DNA from: DATKDF01 sp963752045
GTDB taxonomy: Bacteria; Acidobacteriota; Vicinamibacteria; Vicinamibacterales; SCN-69-37
Assembly (NCBI GenBank): GCA_963752045.1
Contig: CAVVWN010000005.1
Coordinates: 124,001 to 188,000 of the forward strand
Length of the DNA: 64,000 bases
Direction of reading: 5' to 3'
A program made the position numbers and the translations under genes. Below, piece by piece: positions 1-9,973 of this stretch. Numbering within the stretch: position 1 is the stretch's first letter; every line of letters begins with the position of its first letter. The notes beneath the pieces were generated by a model. That model saw nothing but the letters and a program-made list of their open reading frames with translations, did no database searches and was not told the DNA's origin.

Positions 1-2
1 CG

Positions 3-602
3 ACGCTGCTTGCGGGCGCCGGCGCAAGCGAGGCGAGCTTCAAGGCCCAGGCGCCTGGCCATCGCGTGCTGCACGTGGCGACCCACGGGTTCTTCCTCAC
101 CGGGCCCTGTGATGCGCCCTACGACTGGCAGCAGCTCGAGTTCACCGATGCCGGTGTGACCAACGCGCACCCGCTGCTCTTGTCGGGCTTTGCCATGGCG
201 GGTTCGAACCAGCGAGCCAGCATCGATGCGCCGAACGAGGATGGCGTGCTGACCGCCGAGGAGATCGCGGCGCTCGATCTCGACGGCGTCGAATGGGCGG
301 TGCTGTCGGCCTGCGACACCGGGCTCGGCAAGATCAAGATCGGCGAAGGCGTGTTCGGATTCCCGCGGGCGTTTCATGCCGCTGGCGTGCGCACCGTCAT
401 CATGAGTCTGTGGCGCATCGAGGACCGCAGCGCGCAGCAGTGGATGGGCCGGCTCTATCACCACCGGTTCGCGGAGCGGCTCGACACGGCCGACGCCGTG
501 CACCACGCCACGCTCGATGTTCTGCGCGCGCGCCGGATCTCCGGCGAGAGCACGCACCCGGTCTATTGGGCGGGGTTTGTCGCTTCCGGCGACTGGCGCT
601 GA
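3..602 (+). CDS. CHAT-domain (caspase-like) protein, C-terminal part
   Basis: The reading frame is open from the window edge, so the start and any N-terminal domains (often TPR repeats in this family) lie upstream. The visible 199 residues form the end of a CHAT domain: a catalytic His in VATHGFF and a catalytic Cys in LSACDTGLG, followed by the typical GVFGFPRAFHAAGVRTVIMSLW stretch and the closing PVYWAGFVASGDW. CHAT proteins are caspase-like proteases; in bacteria they occur with TPR sensors, gasdermins or type III CRISPR effectors, but no such partner is visible on this side. It ends 11 bp before the convergent TonB receptor gene. Family assignment is firm; the biological target is unknown. 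Confidence 0.88.
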   Translation, partial: TLLAGAGASEASFKAQAPGHRVLHVATHGFFLTGPCDAPYDWQQLEFTDAGVTNAHPLLLSGFAMAGSNQRASIDAPNEDGVLTAEEIAALDLDGVEWAVLSACDTGLGKIKIGEGVFGFPRAFHAAGVRTVIMSLWRIEDRSAQQWMGRLYHHRFAERLDTADAVHHATLDVLRARRISGESTHPVYWAGFVASGDWR

Positions 603-613
603 GGCGGCAGTCC

Positions 614-3600
614 CTACCAGGTCACGCGCGTGAAGATCTGGACCCGGCGCGGGCCGCTTCGCGTGTCTGTGATGCGGAAGGCGCCCGGGCCGCCGCTCGG
701 GTTCAGAACCGTGGGGAAGTTCTTCGCCATGAACGCATTGAAGATGTCCGCGCCGAGTTCCAGCCGTGCCTCCCCCGGCAGGCGCACGGCCTTGGCGATC
801 CGGAAGTCAAACTCGCCGAACCAGCGACCGTTGAACCAGAGCTCCGGCGTGCCGCAGTCCCCGGGATGGAGCACGGGACACTCGAGGCTGCTCGCGGGCG
901 CGAAGTACCGGCCGGCGGGCTCCTGGCCCGGCGGGTAGAGTGTCGGGGACGTGGGGTCCGTCCTGAAGGCCCGGCGGGTGTTGTCGATGATGTCCTGCGG
1001 CATGTTCCAGAGCGTCACGGCACCTGACACCGGATCCGCGACCACGCGCACCGTCCTCAGAGCGTCCTGCGCTTCGCCACGAGTCATGCCGACGAGCGCG
1101 ACGTCGCGGAGCACGAGGCTCTCCACCTGCACGCGGCCGGTACCAGCAACGGTCCAGCCGCCGACGAAGGCGTCGATCCAGGGGCTGAGGTCGCGGCCGA
1201 ACCGGCGGTCGTGGCCGACGGGAATCTCGTACGTCCAGAACATCTTGAGCGCGTGTGGCACTCCCGTGCGCTTCAAATCGAAGAGCGGGAGGTGCAGGTC
1301 CCGGTTCTCCTCCACCCACGTGCTCGACCAGGTGTAGCTTGCGCTCGCGGCCAGCCCGCCGGAGAAGCGGCGGCGGACTTCGACGATGAGCTGGTTCGTC
1401 CGGCTGCCGCCGAAATTGCGCATTACGTACACCCCGGACACGAGCGGGTTCATCGCCCAGAAGTTCGTCGGGTAGCCGGCAGCAACCGCGTTGGCGAACA
1501 GGTCGCCCGCAAAGCCCGCGTGGAGGTAGGACGCCAGGGATGACGGTCTCGGAGCGAGCGGATTCAGCGCGCGCACAATGAAGCCGTTGGACCACTGTCC
1601 CGCGCCGGCGCCACCTTCGGCAGGCGTGTACGAGAGCGGATCGGAGGCTCTGGCAGTCGGCAGCCCGCTGAAGTGGGCCAGCAGAATCGGCAGCGGGCTC
1701 GTGCCCGTGTCGGGCCCGAAGTACGCGAACGTGCCACCCCTGCCTGCCAGCACGTTGGCCCGCAGGTTCGTCTGAGCGAGACGGAACTCGTCGAGGAAGC
1801 CGGTCTCGTACAGATTCTCAGTGTTCCAGTTCTCGAAGCTCCACGGTTTCCGGTTGAGGTTGCCTATGTAACGCACTTCGACAGCCGTGTTCCGGTCGAT
1901 GGACCGCTGAAAAGAGACGCTCCAGGAGTCGGTGTACGGGGTTTCGATGTTGGCGTCGAATGCCCGCATCCAGTCGAACCGTGTCGCTGGAAGCGGGAAG
2001 GCCGGCGCGCTGTCGAAATCGGGAGGCCCGAGCCGGTTGGTGTCGCGAAAGAGAAGCGGCCACGATTCGCCCGGTCGCACGAGCGGGTATCCGTCGCCCC
2101 ACGGTGTCCGGCTGGCCGACCTGACCTGGCCTGGATTGTCTGCGTAGACAAACCGGTCCAGGCGCTCGCGGTTGAACGCCCTCGAATAGCCGACCGAGAG
2201 GGTGGCGTGCTCCGGATCACCCAGGACCGTCCGCAGCCAGCCCTTCGCGATCCCGGGGCGCCACGAGACCCCTACGGCCGGCGCGAAGTTGTCGATGTCG
2301 AGGTCGTACCCCTTCCTGCCCGCCGAGTACAGATAGAACTCCGGCTGCGCTGTCGGATTGCCGAGAACGCCCGGGTTGAAGATGTTGCAGAAACGCTCCG
2401 ACGGACCGGACGCCAGTCCGGATGGTCCGCACACCGATTCAGGCGAGACGGCCGTGAACACGCCGCTCGTCGGCGTCATCGGCAACTGAAGCTGGTAGCG
2501 GAGCCCGGCGGTGATGGTGACGTTGGGCTTCCAGGCCCAGCGGTCTTCGACGAAGAAACCGAGGTCGTCCATTCGCTGGCTCTGCCGCAGGTGGCCGTTG
2601 TAGACGTACTCGGTGCCGGCCTCGTTCAGGAACGCTTCGCTGCTGATGTAGCCCACTCTGCCGGTCAGCAGCGCGTACAGATCGCGCGCGTACAAGCGAT
2701 CGTCGAACGACGAGCCCGGAAAGTTGACCAGGCCGAGCTCTCCCGGACCTGTACCGAAGAGCACTTCAGCCGGATCGTTCGCGCTGTCGACGCCGAAGCC
2801 GACCGACGGCACGTTCCGCCACCCTTCATGCCAGGCGTAGACGCGCGAGAAGCTGCCGCCGAAGCTGAGCGCATGGGCGCCAGCCAGCCAGTTCGCCGTG
2901 TCTTCGATCGCCCAGTTCGCCGTGTTCCGGGCCGACGGCCATGCCGCACCGACCGGCGTGACGTCGGTCAGTTCGAAGCCGAGGCGCAGGTCGAAGCCGC
3001 CCTGGTTGGCGAATCCGTCGGGCGTCGCGTTGGTCTGGAAGTGGAGGGGCGACCACTGCCAGCCACCGCGAACCTCGTTGACCATCGACGGCGACAGCAC
3101 CGACCGCAGCGTGATGGATCCCGTCGTTCGGTAGGAGTCCTCGTCGCCGTAGAGCGGAAAGCCTGGGAACCGCGCCTCGGCTTCACCCCTGACGAACGGC
3201 GTGTTCTTGAAGCGCTGCCAGTAGTAGGAGCCCTGCAGGCGATGTTCCGTCGTGATGTTCACGGTGACGTTCACGGTGGGCGCGTGCTCGAGGTCCACGT
3301 TCGGCACGACGTAGTCGAAGGCCGCCCGGTTCGGATCGGTCACAAGCTCCGTGATCGTGCCGGTCGTGCCGGCGGCGGCCCGGATTGAACGCAGCAGGTC
3401 GAGAATGACCGGATCGTACGTTGCGGTCTGGCCGCTGGCCGCCGCGATGGCCCACAGGTTCACCGTGGTCGGGTTGTCGAGGTCGTAGGTGAAATTGCCG
3501 TCGAGTGCCGATGCGCGGAGGATCGTACGCTCGCGGGCGGCTTCGGTCGGCCGGTACGCCTCCTCGAGGTTGACGAAGAAGAAGGCCCGGCCGCGTCCGT

Positions 3601-4540
3601 CGACGACGGTCGGAATGACGATCGGTCCGCCGATGCGGCCGCCGTAGAGAAGCTCCGTGGCTTGAAGCCGCTCGAGTCCGTCCAGCCGATTGAAATAGGT
3701 GTTCGAGTTGAGGTTCTTGTGCTTGCCGAACACGTACAGGCTCGCCCGAAGCGCGTCGGTTCCCGAGCGGGTCACGAAGCGAATCTGCACGGCGCCCTGG
3801 CCGTTCGCGGCGGCGCCGGCCGTGGCCGACGTCAGCGACACTTCCTCGACGGCGTCGAGGCGCGGCGTGACCATGCTGTAGAAGCCGTCGCACGACGCCC
3901 GCAGGTTGCTCGTCGAGACGCCGTCGATCGTGACGTTGATGGTGTTGCTCGGCAGGCCGCTCACCGTGGACGTGCGCACGGCGTCGACGTCCACTCCGCA
4001 GTCGTTGTAGGTGCGCGTGCCCTCGCCCCCGACAGTCTCGACCCCGGGCAGCAGCACGACGAAGTTGAGCGCGTTGCGATCGAGCCGCGGCAGCGTCTCG
4101 ATGAAGTCGGCCGTGATCGTCGTCGAGACGGTCGCCGTCTGCGTGCGAATGAGATCGGTGCCGGCCGCAACGTGGACGATCTCGGTAACTGGTCCGACTT
4201 CGAGCATCGTGGCGAGGCTGTTGGCGCTGCCCGCGAGCAGCCGGACGTCCGGGTACTCGGCCGTCTTGAAGCCGGCGCGGCCGATGGTGACTGAGTAGCT
4301 GCCGATGGCCAGGCCTGGAAAGGTGAAGGCGCCGGACTCGTTGGTCACCCCGCCGAACGACTCGCCTGTGGCGTTGTTCCGAACGACGACGACGGCGCCG
4401 ACGACCAGGCCGCCATCGGCGTCGGTCACCACGCCCGAGAGCGTGGCTCCGGACGAGCCGTTCTGCGCAAGAGCGGAAGGAGCCGAGAACACGAGGAGCA
4501 GCGCGATCCGCATGAGAACGGAGGGCCCCAGTCTCGGCAC
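614..4540 (-). CDS. TonB-dependent receptor, Oar-like, with carboxypeptidase-regulatory N-terminus
   Basis: A 1308-residue outer-membrane protein. A signal peptide ends at about residue 26 (APSALAQ), followed by an Ig-like carboxypeptidase-regulatory domain (about 30-110: LSGVVTDADGGLVVGAVV), a plug-like region (about 120-260, with LPRLDRNALNFVVLLPGV and NTINVTIDGVS), then a long beta-barrel ending in Trp, as outer-membrane barrels do. Acidobacteria encode many of these; substrates are thought to be oligosaccharides or peptides, but none can be named here. The GTG start at 4540 has GGAG upstream; an internal ATG at 4513 begins directly at the signal peptide and is a fair alternative. It diverges from the spermidine-synthase-like gene across an 82 bp gap. 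The gene is intact. Confidence 0.92.
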   Translation of the reverse strand: MPRLGPSVLMRIALLLVFSAPSALAQNGSSGATLSGVVTDADGGLVVGAVVVVRNNATGESFGGVTNESGAFTFPGLAIGSYSVTIGRAGFKTAEYPDVRLLAGSANSLATMLEVGPVTEIVHVAAGTDLIRTQTATVSTTITADFIETLPRLDRNALNFVVLLPGVETVGGEGTRTYNDCGVDVDAVRTSTVSGLPSNTINVTIDGVSTSNLRASCDGFYSMVTPRLDAVEEVSLTSATAGAAANGQGAVQIRFVTRSGTDALRASLYVFGKHKNLNSNTYFNRLDGLERLQATELLYGGRIGGPIVIPTVVDGRGRAFFFVNLEEAYRPTEAARERTILRASALDGNFTYDLDNPTTVNLWAIAAASGQTATYDPVILDLLRSIRAAAGTTGTITELVTDPNRAAFDYVVPNVDLEHAPTVNVTVNITTEHRLQGSYYWQRFKNTPFVRGEAEARFPGFPLYGDEDSYRTTGSITLRSVLSPSMVNEVRGGWQWSPLHFQTNATPDGFANQGGFDLRLGFELTDVTPVGAAWPSARNTANWAIEDTANWLAGAHALSFGGSFSRVYAWHEGWRNVPSVGFGVDSANDPAEVLFGTGPGELGLVNFPGSSFDDRLYARDLYALLTGRVGYISSEAFLNEAGTEYVYNGHLRQSQRMDDLGFFVEDRWAWKPNVTITAGLRYQLQLPMTPTSGVFTAVSPESVCGPSGLASGPSERFCNIFNPGVLGNPTAQPEFYLYSAGRKGYDLDIDNFAPAVGVSWRPGIAKGWLRTVLGDPEHATLSVGYSRAFNRERLDRFVYADNPGQVRSASRTPWGDGYPLVRPGESWPLLFRDTNRLGPPDFDSAPAFPLPATRFDWMRAFDANIETPYTDSWSVSFQRSIDRNTAVEVRYIGNLNRKPWSFENWNTENLYETGFLDEFRLAQTNLRANVLAGRGGTFAYFGPDTGTSPLPILLAHFSGLPTARASDPLSYTPAEGGAGAGQWSNGFIVRALNPLAPRPSSLASYLHAGFAGDLFANAVAAGYPTNFWAMNPLVSGVYVMRNFGGSRTNQLIVEVRRRFSGGLAASASYTWSSTWVEENRDLHLPLFDLKRTGVPHALKMFWTYEIPVGHDRRFGRDLSPWIDAFVGGWTVAGTGRVQVESLVLRDVALVGMTRGEAQDALRTVRVVADPVSGAVTLWNMPQDIIDNTRRAFRTDPTSPTLYPPGQEPAGRYFAPASSLECPVLHPGDCGTPELWFNGRWFGEFDFRIAKAVRLPGEARLELGADIFNAFMAKNFPTVLNPSGGPGAFRITDTRSGPRRVQIFTRVTW

Positions 4541-4622
4541 GGAGTCAGTCTCCAGCTGAGCCGGAGTGTAGCAGGATCAGGCGCAGCCCGTCCTGCGGCC
4601 ATGCCGGAGTAGACTTGCCGCC

Positions 4623-6644
4623 GTGCGCGTGTTCCATGCGGCGATCTTTCTGTCCGCGTTCCTCCTCTTTCTGATTCAGCCGCTCATCGCGAAGCGGATC
4701 CTGCCGTGGTTCGGCGGGGGACCGGCCGTCTGGAGCACGACGCTCCTCTTCTTTCAGTTGGCGCTCGTCGTCGGCTACGCCTACGCCCACGCGACGCGCA
4801 GGCTCGGCGGAAGGCGCCAGGTCTGGGTGCACCTGACGCTCGTCGCCGCCGCGCTGGCCACGATGTCCATCCTGCCGTCCGATGCCTGGAAGCCAGCCGA
4901 CGCGGCGGCGCCGGCCTCCCGCGTGCTCACGCTGCTTGCGGCCCACATCGGGTTCCCGTTCGTGCTCCTCGCGGCCACAGCCCCGTTGCTCCAGGACTGG
5001 CACGCGCGGCTCTTTCCCGACCGCTCGCCGTACCCGCTCTATGCCCTGTCGAACGCCGGCTCGCTCCTCGCGCTTGCGGCCTATCCCTTCGGCGTCGAAC
5101 CGTGGCTCGACCTGCCGGGCCAGGCCGCGGTGTGGAGCGCGGGCTTCGCGCTGTTTGCCGTGTGTTGTGCGTGGTGCGGCTGGCAGGCGCGCAACGCGCC
5201 GCTCTCGACCGAAGCCGACGACGCCCCGCCGGCCCCGGAGCCGTCGGCGTCGAGCCAGCTGCTGTGGATGGCCCTGCCAGCCTGCGGCGCGGCGTTACTC
5301 GTTGCGACCACGGCGCACCTCACACAGAACATCGCACCCGTCCCGCTGCTGTGGGTTCTGCCGCTCGCCATCTACCTTGTCACCTACATCATCGCCTTCG
5401 CCGGAGGCTATCGCCGCCGCGTGTGGCTGCTGCTCTGGATTCCGGCACTCGTGGCGGCGGTCTTCGTCATGCGTGGCGCCGGATTCGGGTCGCTTGCGGT
5501 GCAGGCCGGTGTCCATCTCGCGGCGCTCGCGGTCGCATGTCTCATCTGTCACGGCGAGGTGGCGCGGCTGCGTCCCCCGGTACGGCACCTGACGGACTAC
5601 TACCTGGCGCTGTCGATCGGCGGGGCGATTGGCGGAGCGTTCGTCGCGGTCATCGCGCCGCTCCTGTTCACGTCGTTCGCGGAGTTTCCGCTGCTTCACG
5701 TCGCGGTCACGGCCGTTGCCGCCTGGGCGGCCGCCGACGCGTTCTTCGGGCGGTCGGGCGCGCGCGGCCTGGCCACGGCCGCTCTTGCCGCCGCCGTGGG
5801 CGTCACGGCCATCGTCGTGCTCTACCGCGGCGAAGACCCGCTGCGCGTGGTGGCCGCCTCGCGCAATTTCTACGGCGTCGTGAGCGTCGTCGACGACCGG
5901 CCGGGCATGCAGGTGCCGCTGCGGCGGCTCTATCACGGGCAGATTCTGCATGGCGTGCAACTGGCCGACCCGGTGCTGGCGCGTCGGCCAACCGCGTACT
6001 ACGTGGAGGGCAGCGGCATCGACCTGGCGATTCGTCACCACGCGCGCCGGGAAAGGGGAGAGGCCCTGACGATCGGCGTGGTCGGTCTTGGCACGGGCAC
6101 GATCGCCGCGCTCAGCCAGCCGGGCGACCGCATCCGCTTCTACGAGCTGGACCCGGAGGTCGTCCGCATGGCCCGGACGTACTTCACCTTCCTGGGCGAC
6201 TCTCCTGCCACCGTCGATATCGTGACCGGAGACGGCCGGCTGTCGCTCGAGCGCGAGGCGCGCGACCTGGCCGGGCGCCCCGTCTACGACGTGCTCGCGC
6301 TCGACGCGTTCTCCGGCGACGCGGTGCCCGTGCACCTGCTCACGCGCGAAGCGTTCGCGCTGTACGAGCAGCTGCTCAAGCCCGAGGGCATCATCGCGGT
6401 CAACGTCTCGAACCGCTATCTCGACCTGCGCCCCGTCGTCCGCGCGCTCGCAGCCGGGCTCGGCATGGAGATGCGCCACATCCAGCGCCCTGCTGAGAGA
6501 GGTCCGTTCTCGACCACCAGCGAATGGCTGATCGTCACGGCCAGCCCGTCGTGGCTCGCCCGGTTTCCCAGCCGCTCGGACGACGACACCGAAGTGCTCT
6601 GGACGGACGCGTTCAGCAGCCTGTTCAGCGTGCTGCGGCGTTGA
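4623..6644 (+). CDS. Fused MFS / spermidine-synthase-like membrane protein
   Basis: 673 residues. The N-terminal 400 or so are hydrophobic transmembrane segments (FHAAIFLSAFLLFLIQPLIAKR is the usual opening of this family). The C-terminal half is a spermidine/spermine-synthase-like Rossmann domain: SAM-binding GVVGLGTGTIAAL, acidic FYELDPEVV, GDGRLSLE, and DVLALDAFSGDAVPVHLL. Such fused proteins are widespread, but real polyamine synthesis has not been shown for most of them, so the substrate is uncertain. GTG start at 4623 chosen because the conserved N-terminus begins there. It diverges from the TonB receptor and stands alone. Confidence 0.9.
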   Translation: MRVFHAAIFLSAFLLFLIQPLIAKRILPWFGGGPAVWSTTLLFFQLALVVGYAYAHATRRLGGRRQVWVHLTLVAAALATMSILPSDAWKPADAAAPASRVLTLLAAHIGFPFVLLAATAPLLQDWHARLFPDRSPYPLYALSNAGSLLALAAYPFGVEPWLDLPGQAAVWSAGFALFAVCCAWCGWQARNAPLSTEADDAPPAPEPSASSQLLWMALPACGAALLVATTAHLTQNIAPVPLLWVLPLAIYLVTYIIAFAGGYRRRVWLLLWIPALVAAVFVMRGAGFGSLAVQAGVHLAALAVACLICHGEVARLRPPVRHLTDYYLALSIGGAIGGAFVAVIAPLLFTSFAEFPLLHVAVTAVAAWAAADAFFGRSGARGLATAALAAAVGVTAIVVLYRGEDPLRVVAASRNFYGVVSVVDDRPGMQVPLRRLYHGQILHGVQLADPVLARRPTAYYVEGSGIDLAIRHHARRERGEALTIGVVGLGTGTIAALSQPGDRIRFYELDPEVVRMARTYFTFLGDSPATVDIVTGDGRLSLEREARDLAGRPVYDVLALDAFSGDAVPVHLLTREAFALYEQLLKPEGIIAVNVSNRYLDLRPVVRALAAGLGMEMRHIQRPAERGPFSTTSEWLIVTASPSWLARFPSRSDDDTEVLWTDAFSSLFSVLRR

Positions 6645-6734
6645 GAGGCGCTTTCCCCGCGAAGCGCAGCACGTGAGCGCGTTCCCGCCGGTGCCGTTTG
6701 CGCGTGTGCGACAATGCGGGCCGAGGAGACGGCA

Positions 6735-9558
6735 ATGCACTATCGAAACGTTCTCGTCTGGGCGGTGGCCGCGCTCGTCGCGGGTGCCATGGCGGAAGGA
6801 CAGCAGCAGCCGGGCGCGGATCGGCTGACGGCCGAGGTGTTCGAGGGGTTGGCCCTTCGGAGCATCGGGCCGTCGGTCGTGACGGGCCGGGTGGCCGACG
6901 TGGACGTCGATCCGCGCAACCCGAGCGTGTACTACGTCGCCACGGCGGCCGGCGGGTTGTGGAAGACCACCAATCGCGGCATCACCTTCGAGCCCATCTT
7001 CGATCGCGGCGGGTCGTTCAACCTGTGCTGCGTGAAGGTCGATCCACGCGACTCGAACGTCGTGTGGCTCGGAACGGGCGAGAACTCGAACCCTCGCAGC
7101 TCGATGTACGGCGACGGGCTCTACAAGTCGACCGACGCCGGCGCGACGTGGACCCGCGTCGGTCTGGCCAGCTCCGAGCACATCGGCAACATCCAGATCG
7201 ACCCGCGCGACTCGAACGTGGTCTACGTGGCCGCGCAGGGGCCGCTCTGGTCATCGGGCGGCGACCGCGGCGTCTACAAGACGGCCGATGGCGGCAGGAC
7301 CTGGACGGCCGTCCTGACGGTGGGCCCCGACACCGGCGCCAACGACGTCTACATCGATCCCCAGAAGCCCGACGTGCTCTACGCCAGCATGTGGCAGCGC
7401 CGGCGCGCCACGGGGCAGTTCGTCGGCGGCGGCCCCGAAAGCGGCATCTACAAGTCCACTGACGCCGGCCGGACGTGGACCGAACTGACGAACGGCCTGC
7501 CGCAGGGCGATATGGGTCGCATCAGCATGGCCGTCGATCCCAAGGTGAAGCCCACGCGCCTCTACGCGATCATCGAGGCGCTCGCGCCCGAGCGCGGCTT
7601 CTACCGTTCCGACGACGAGGGCCGGACCTGGGCGCGCGTGGGGCAGCGCGCGGCCGAGGCGGGCGGCCGCGGTGGCGGCCGCGGCGGCCGTGGCGGCGCC
7701 GAAGGACCGAACTGGTACATGAATGCCGACCCGGGCTACTACAACGAGCTCTTCGTCGACCCGCACTCGCCCGACACGATCTTCTCGGTGAGCACGCAGC
7801 TCGAGTGGAGTGAGGACGGCGGCCGAACGTGGCGCACGTTCCCGCTCCGAGGGCGTGCACGTCGACCACCACGTCGTCTGGTTCAACCCGACCGACACGC
7901 AGCACATCCTGCTCGGCAACGACGGCGGCCTTTACGAGACGTGGGACGACGGGCGGACCTGGCGGCACTTCACGAACCTGCCGGTGACGCAGTTCTACCG
8001 GGTGTCGGCCGACAACATGACGCCCTTCTACAACGTGTGCGGCGGGTCGCAGGACAACGGGTCCGTCTGCGGGCCGCATCGAACCGCGAACGGTGTCGGC
8101 ATCCGCACGAGCGACTGGTACCGCACGGGCGGCGGTGACGGGTTCACGACGCGGAGCAATCCGGCCGACGCCTACGTCACCTACGCGACCTCGCAGAACG
8201 GCAACATCCAGAGGCTCGACCTGCGCACGGGCGAATCGACGGGGATCAGACCCAACCCGTCCAATGCCCGGGCGTTGGACGGCGGCGAGCTGCCGGTCGA
8301 AACCGGCGGCCGCGGCGGCCGGGGCGGGTTCGCCAACGAGCGCGCGAACTGGGACACCACCTACTTCGTGTCTCCGCACGACGCGAGCCGCATCTACTGG
8401 GGCACGAACTATCTCTACCGGACTGACGATCGCGGCGACACCTGGACGCGCGTGAGCCCCGATCTGTCGCGCAACCTCGACCCGGCCGAGATTCCCATCA
8501 TGGGCCGGCGCTGGGATCCGGCGACCACCGTCTCGTGGAACCGGGCGACGACGGCGCTCTCGAACATCGTGTCGATGGACGAGTCGCCGCTCCTCGAGGG
8601 CCTGCTCTACGTCGGCACCGACGACGGGTTGCTGCAGGTGAGCGAGGACGGGGGCCGGAGCTGGCGTCGTGTGACTGCGCTTGCGGGCGTGCCCGAGGGC
8701 ACGTATGTGACCGACGTGGACGCGTCGCCACGCGACAGCGACGTCGTCTTCGTCGCCGCCTACAACTGGCAGCGCGGCGACTATGCGCCGTACCTGCTGC
8801 GGAGCGACGATCGCGGCCGCACGTTCCGGTCGATCGCCGGCAATCTGCCGGCGCGCGGCGGCGTCTTCGCCGTCGAGCAGGATCACGTCGACGGCGACCT
8901 GATCTTCGCCGGCACGGAATTCGGGCTGTATGTCACGGTCGACGGCGGCGGGCACTGGGTGCAGCTTCGCGGCGGCCTGCCGGTGGCGCAGGTGCGCGAC
9001 CTCGACATCCAGCGGCGCGAAACCGACCTCGTGCTCGGCACGTTCGGCCGCAGCTTCTACGTGCTCGACGACTACAGCGCGCTGCGCGGCGTGACGCCCG
9101 AGGCGCTCTCCGAGGAAGCCGCGCTCCTGCCGCTGCGCCACGCGTACCGGTACAGCGTTCGCAACCAGGTGCGCGCGGTCCAGAGTGATTGGACGACGGA
9201 CAATCCGCCGTTTGGCGCGATCGTCACCTATCACGTCCGCGACGCGATGCCGGAAGGCACGATACTGGCGCTTGCGATCACGAACAGCGCCGGCGAGCGC
9301 GTGGCGCGTCTCGATCTCGACGGCGCCGCAGGGCTGCGACGCGTGGCATGGAACCTGCGTCAGATCACGGCAGCGCCGGCCGGCGAGGGCGTCGAGGCCG
9401 GCGGCGGCCGCGGCGGTGGTCGTGGCGGCGGGCGCGGCGGCGGGGGCACCCCCGTCGCATTCGGCCGCTACACCGCGCAGCTCGTGAAGATCACGAGCGG
9501 CATCGAGACGCCGATCGGCGCACCGCAGATGTTTCACGTGCGCCCGCTGCCCGAGTAG
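6735..9558 (+). CDS. VPS10/sortilin-like BNR-repeat propeller protein (one frameshift)
   Basis: Exported beta-propeller protein of the VPS10/BNR 'glycosyl hydrolase' type. It has a signal peptide (MHYRNVLVWAVAALVAGAMA) and many Asp-box motifs (STDAGATW, TADGGRTW, SDDEGRTW, SEDGGRTW), then a propeller half with VGTDDGLLQVSEDGGRSW and a C-terminal Ig-like tail. ATG 6735 has GAGGAG seven bases upstream and is preferred over ATG 6714. The frame changes near 7845-7850, between RTWRTFPL and EGVHVDHHVVWFNP: one extra base, with homology continuing directly across. It is either a sequence error or a recent mutation. Gly/Arg-rich inserts interrupt it near 7665-7700, 8305-8330 and 9400-9450. Sialidase-type activity is often annotated for the family but unproven; ligand unknown. 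Confidence 0.85.
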
Positions 9559-9586
9559 CCGCGATGCGAACGCCGCTTGCACAGGA

Positions 9587-9623
9587 GGGGGACGGGTCTT
9601 GCTCGCGCAAGCGAGACCGTCCC
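9587..9623. repeat. Palindromic dispersed element (copy of the 46239-46276 hairpin)
   Basis: An inverted repeat whose arms begin GGGGACGGGTCT and end AGACCGTCCC, separated by a self-complementary centre with GCTCGCGCAAGC. Apart from one missing C it equals the reverse complement of the inner palindrome at 46239-46276. It lies in the 415 bp gap after the first VPS10 gene. REP-like or transposon-derived; no transposase beside it. Confidence 0.75.
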
Positions 9624-9883
9624 TCGCGCGCCGAATGGAGGCTTGACAACGACACACGGCAGGCGTATTTCTACAGGTGATCACCTGATCATGTCGATCA
9701 AGTGACCATGCGACTCGAGACGAGGAGGTTCTCAGGATGGAACCGCCGGGCTTGAGACGCGCATCCTCGAGGATGCTGAAGCGGTCGAGGATGTGCGAGC
9801 GACAATTCAGCAGCGAAATCGCAAGACCAAAATAATCCGGATTCCTGTCCGGATGCGTGCGATGTCACGCGATTGAACGAGAT
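9624..9883. other. Intergenic region with a perfect 16-bp palindrome and a weak 32-codon ORF
   Basis: No convincing gene is seen here. A perfect palindrome, GCATCCTCGAGGATGC, lies at 9761-9776. A 32-codon reading frame (9737-9835) starts with ATG seven bases after a strong GAGGAGG, but its Arg/Ser-rich peptide resembles nothing known and it overlaps the palindrome, so it is not called as a gene. Confidence 0.4.
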
Positions 9884-9930
9884 AAGCCCGGCCCCGCGCC
9901 GACAACGCGGGACCGGGCTTTCTCCTTTCC
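9884..9930. terminator. Probable bidirectional intrinsic terminator
   Basis: A 15-bp stem, AAGCCCGGCCCCGCG against CGCGGGACCGGGCTT (one G-T wobble), with a 7-base loop, followed on the plus strand by TCTCCTTTCC. It sits 43 bp beyond the stop of the minus-strand VPS10 gene and about 320 bp after the plus-strand one, between convergent genes. Confidence 0.65.
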
Positions 9931-9973
9931 GGCGGCACCGCGCCCTGGCAGCGCGGCCCTGGAGCCAGGGCCT

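Noticed and set aside
1673..3388. Long plus-strand open frame of 571 codons inside the TonB receptor region
   Set aside because: It is antisense to a clear, intact receptor; the peptide is Arg/Val/Pro-rich without domains, as expected in the opposite strand of GC-rich coding DNA.
7570..9684. Minus-strand open frame of 704 codons opposite the first VPS10 gene
   Set aside because: Low-complexity Arg/Ala/Val peptide with no motif; the plus strand carries the conserved protein.
9737..9835. A 32-codon gene with a strong GAGGAGG site
   Set aside because: No homology recognised, composition unlike neighbouring genes, and it overlaps a perfect palindrome; kept only as a note.
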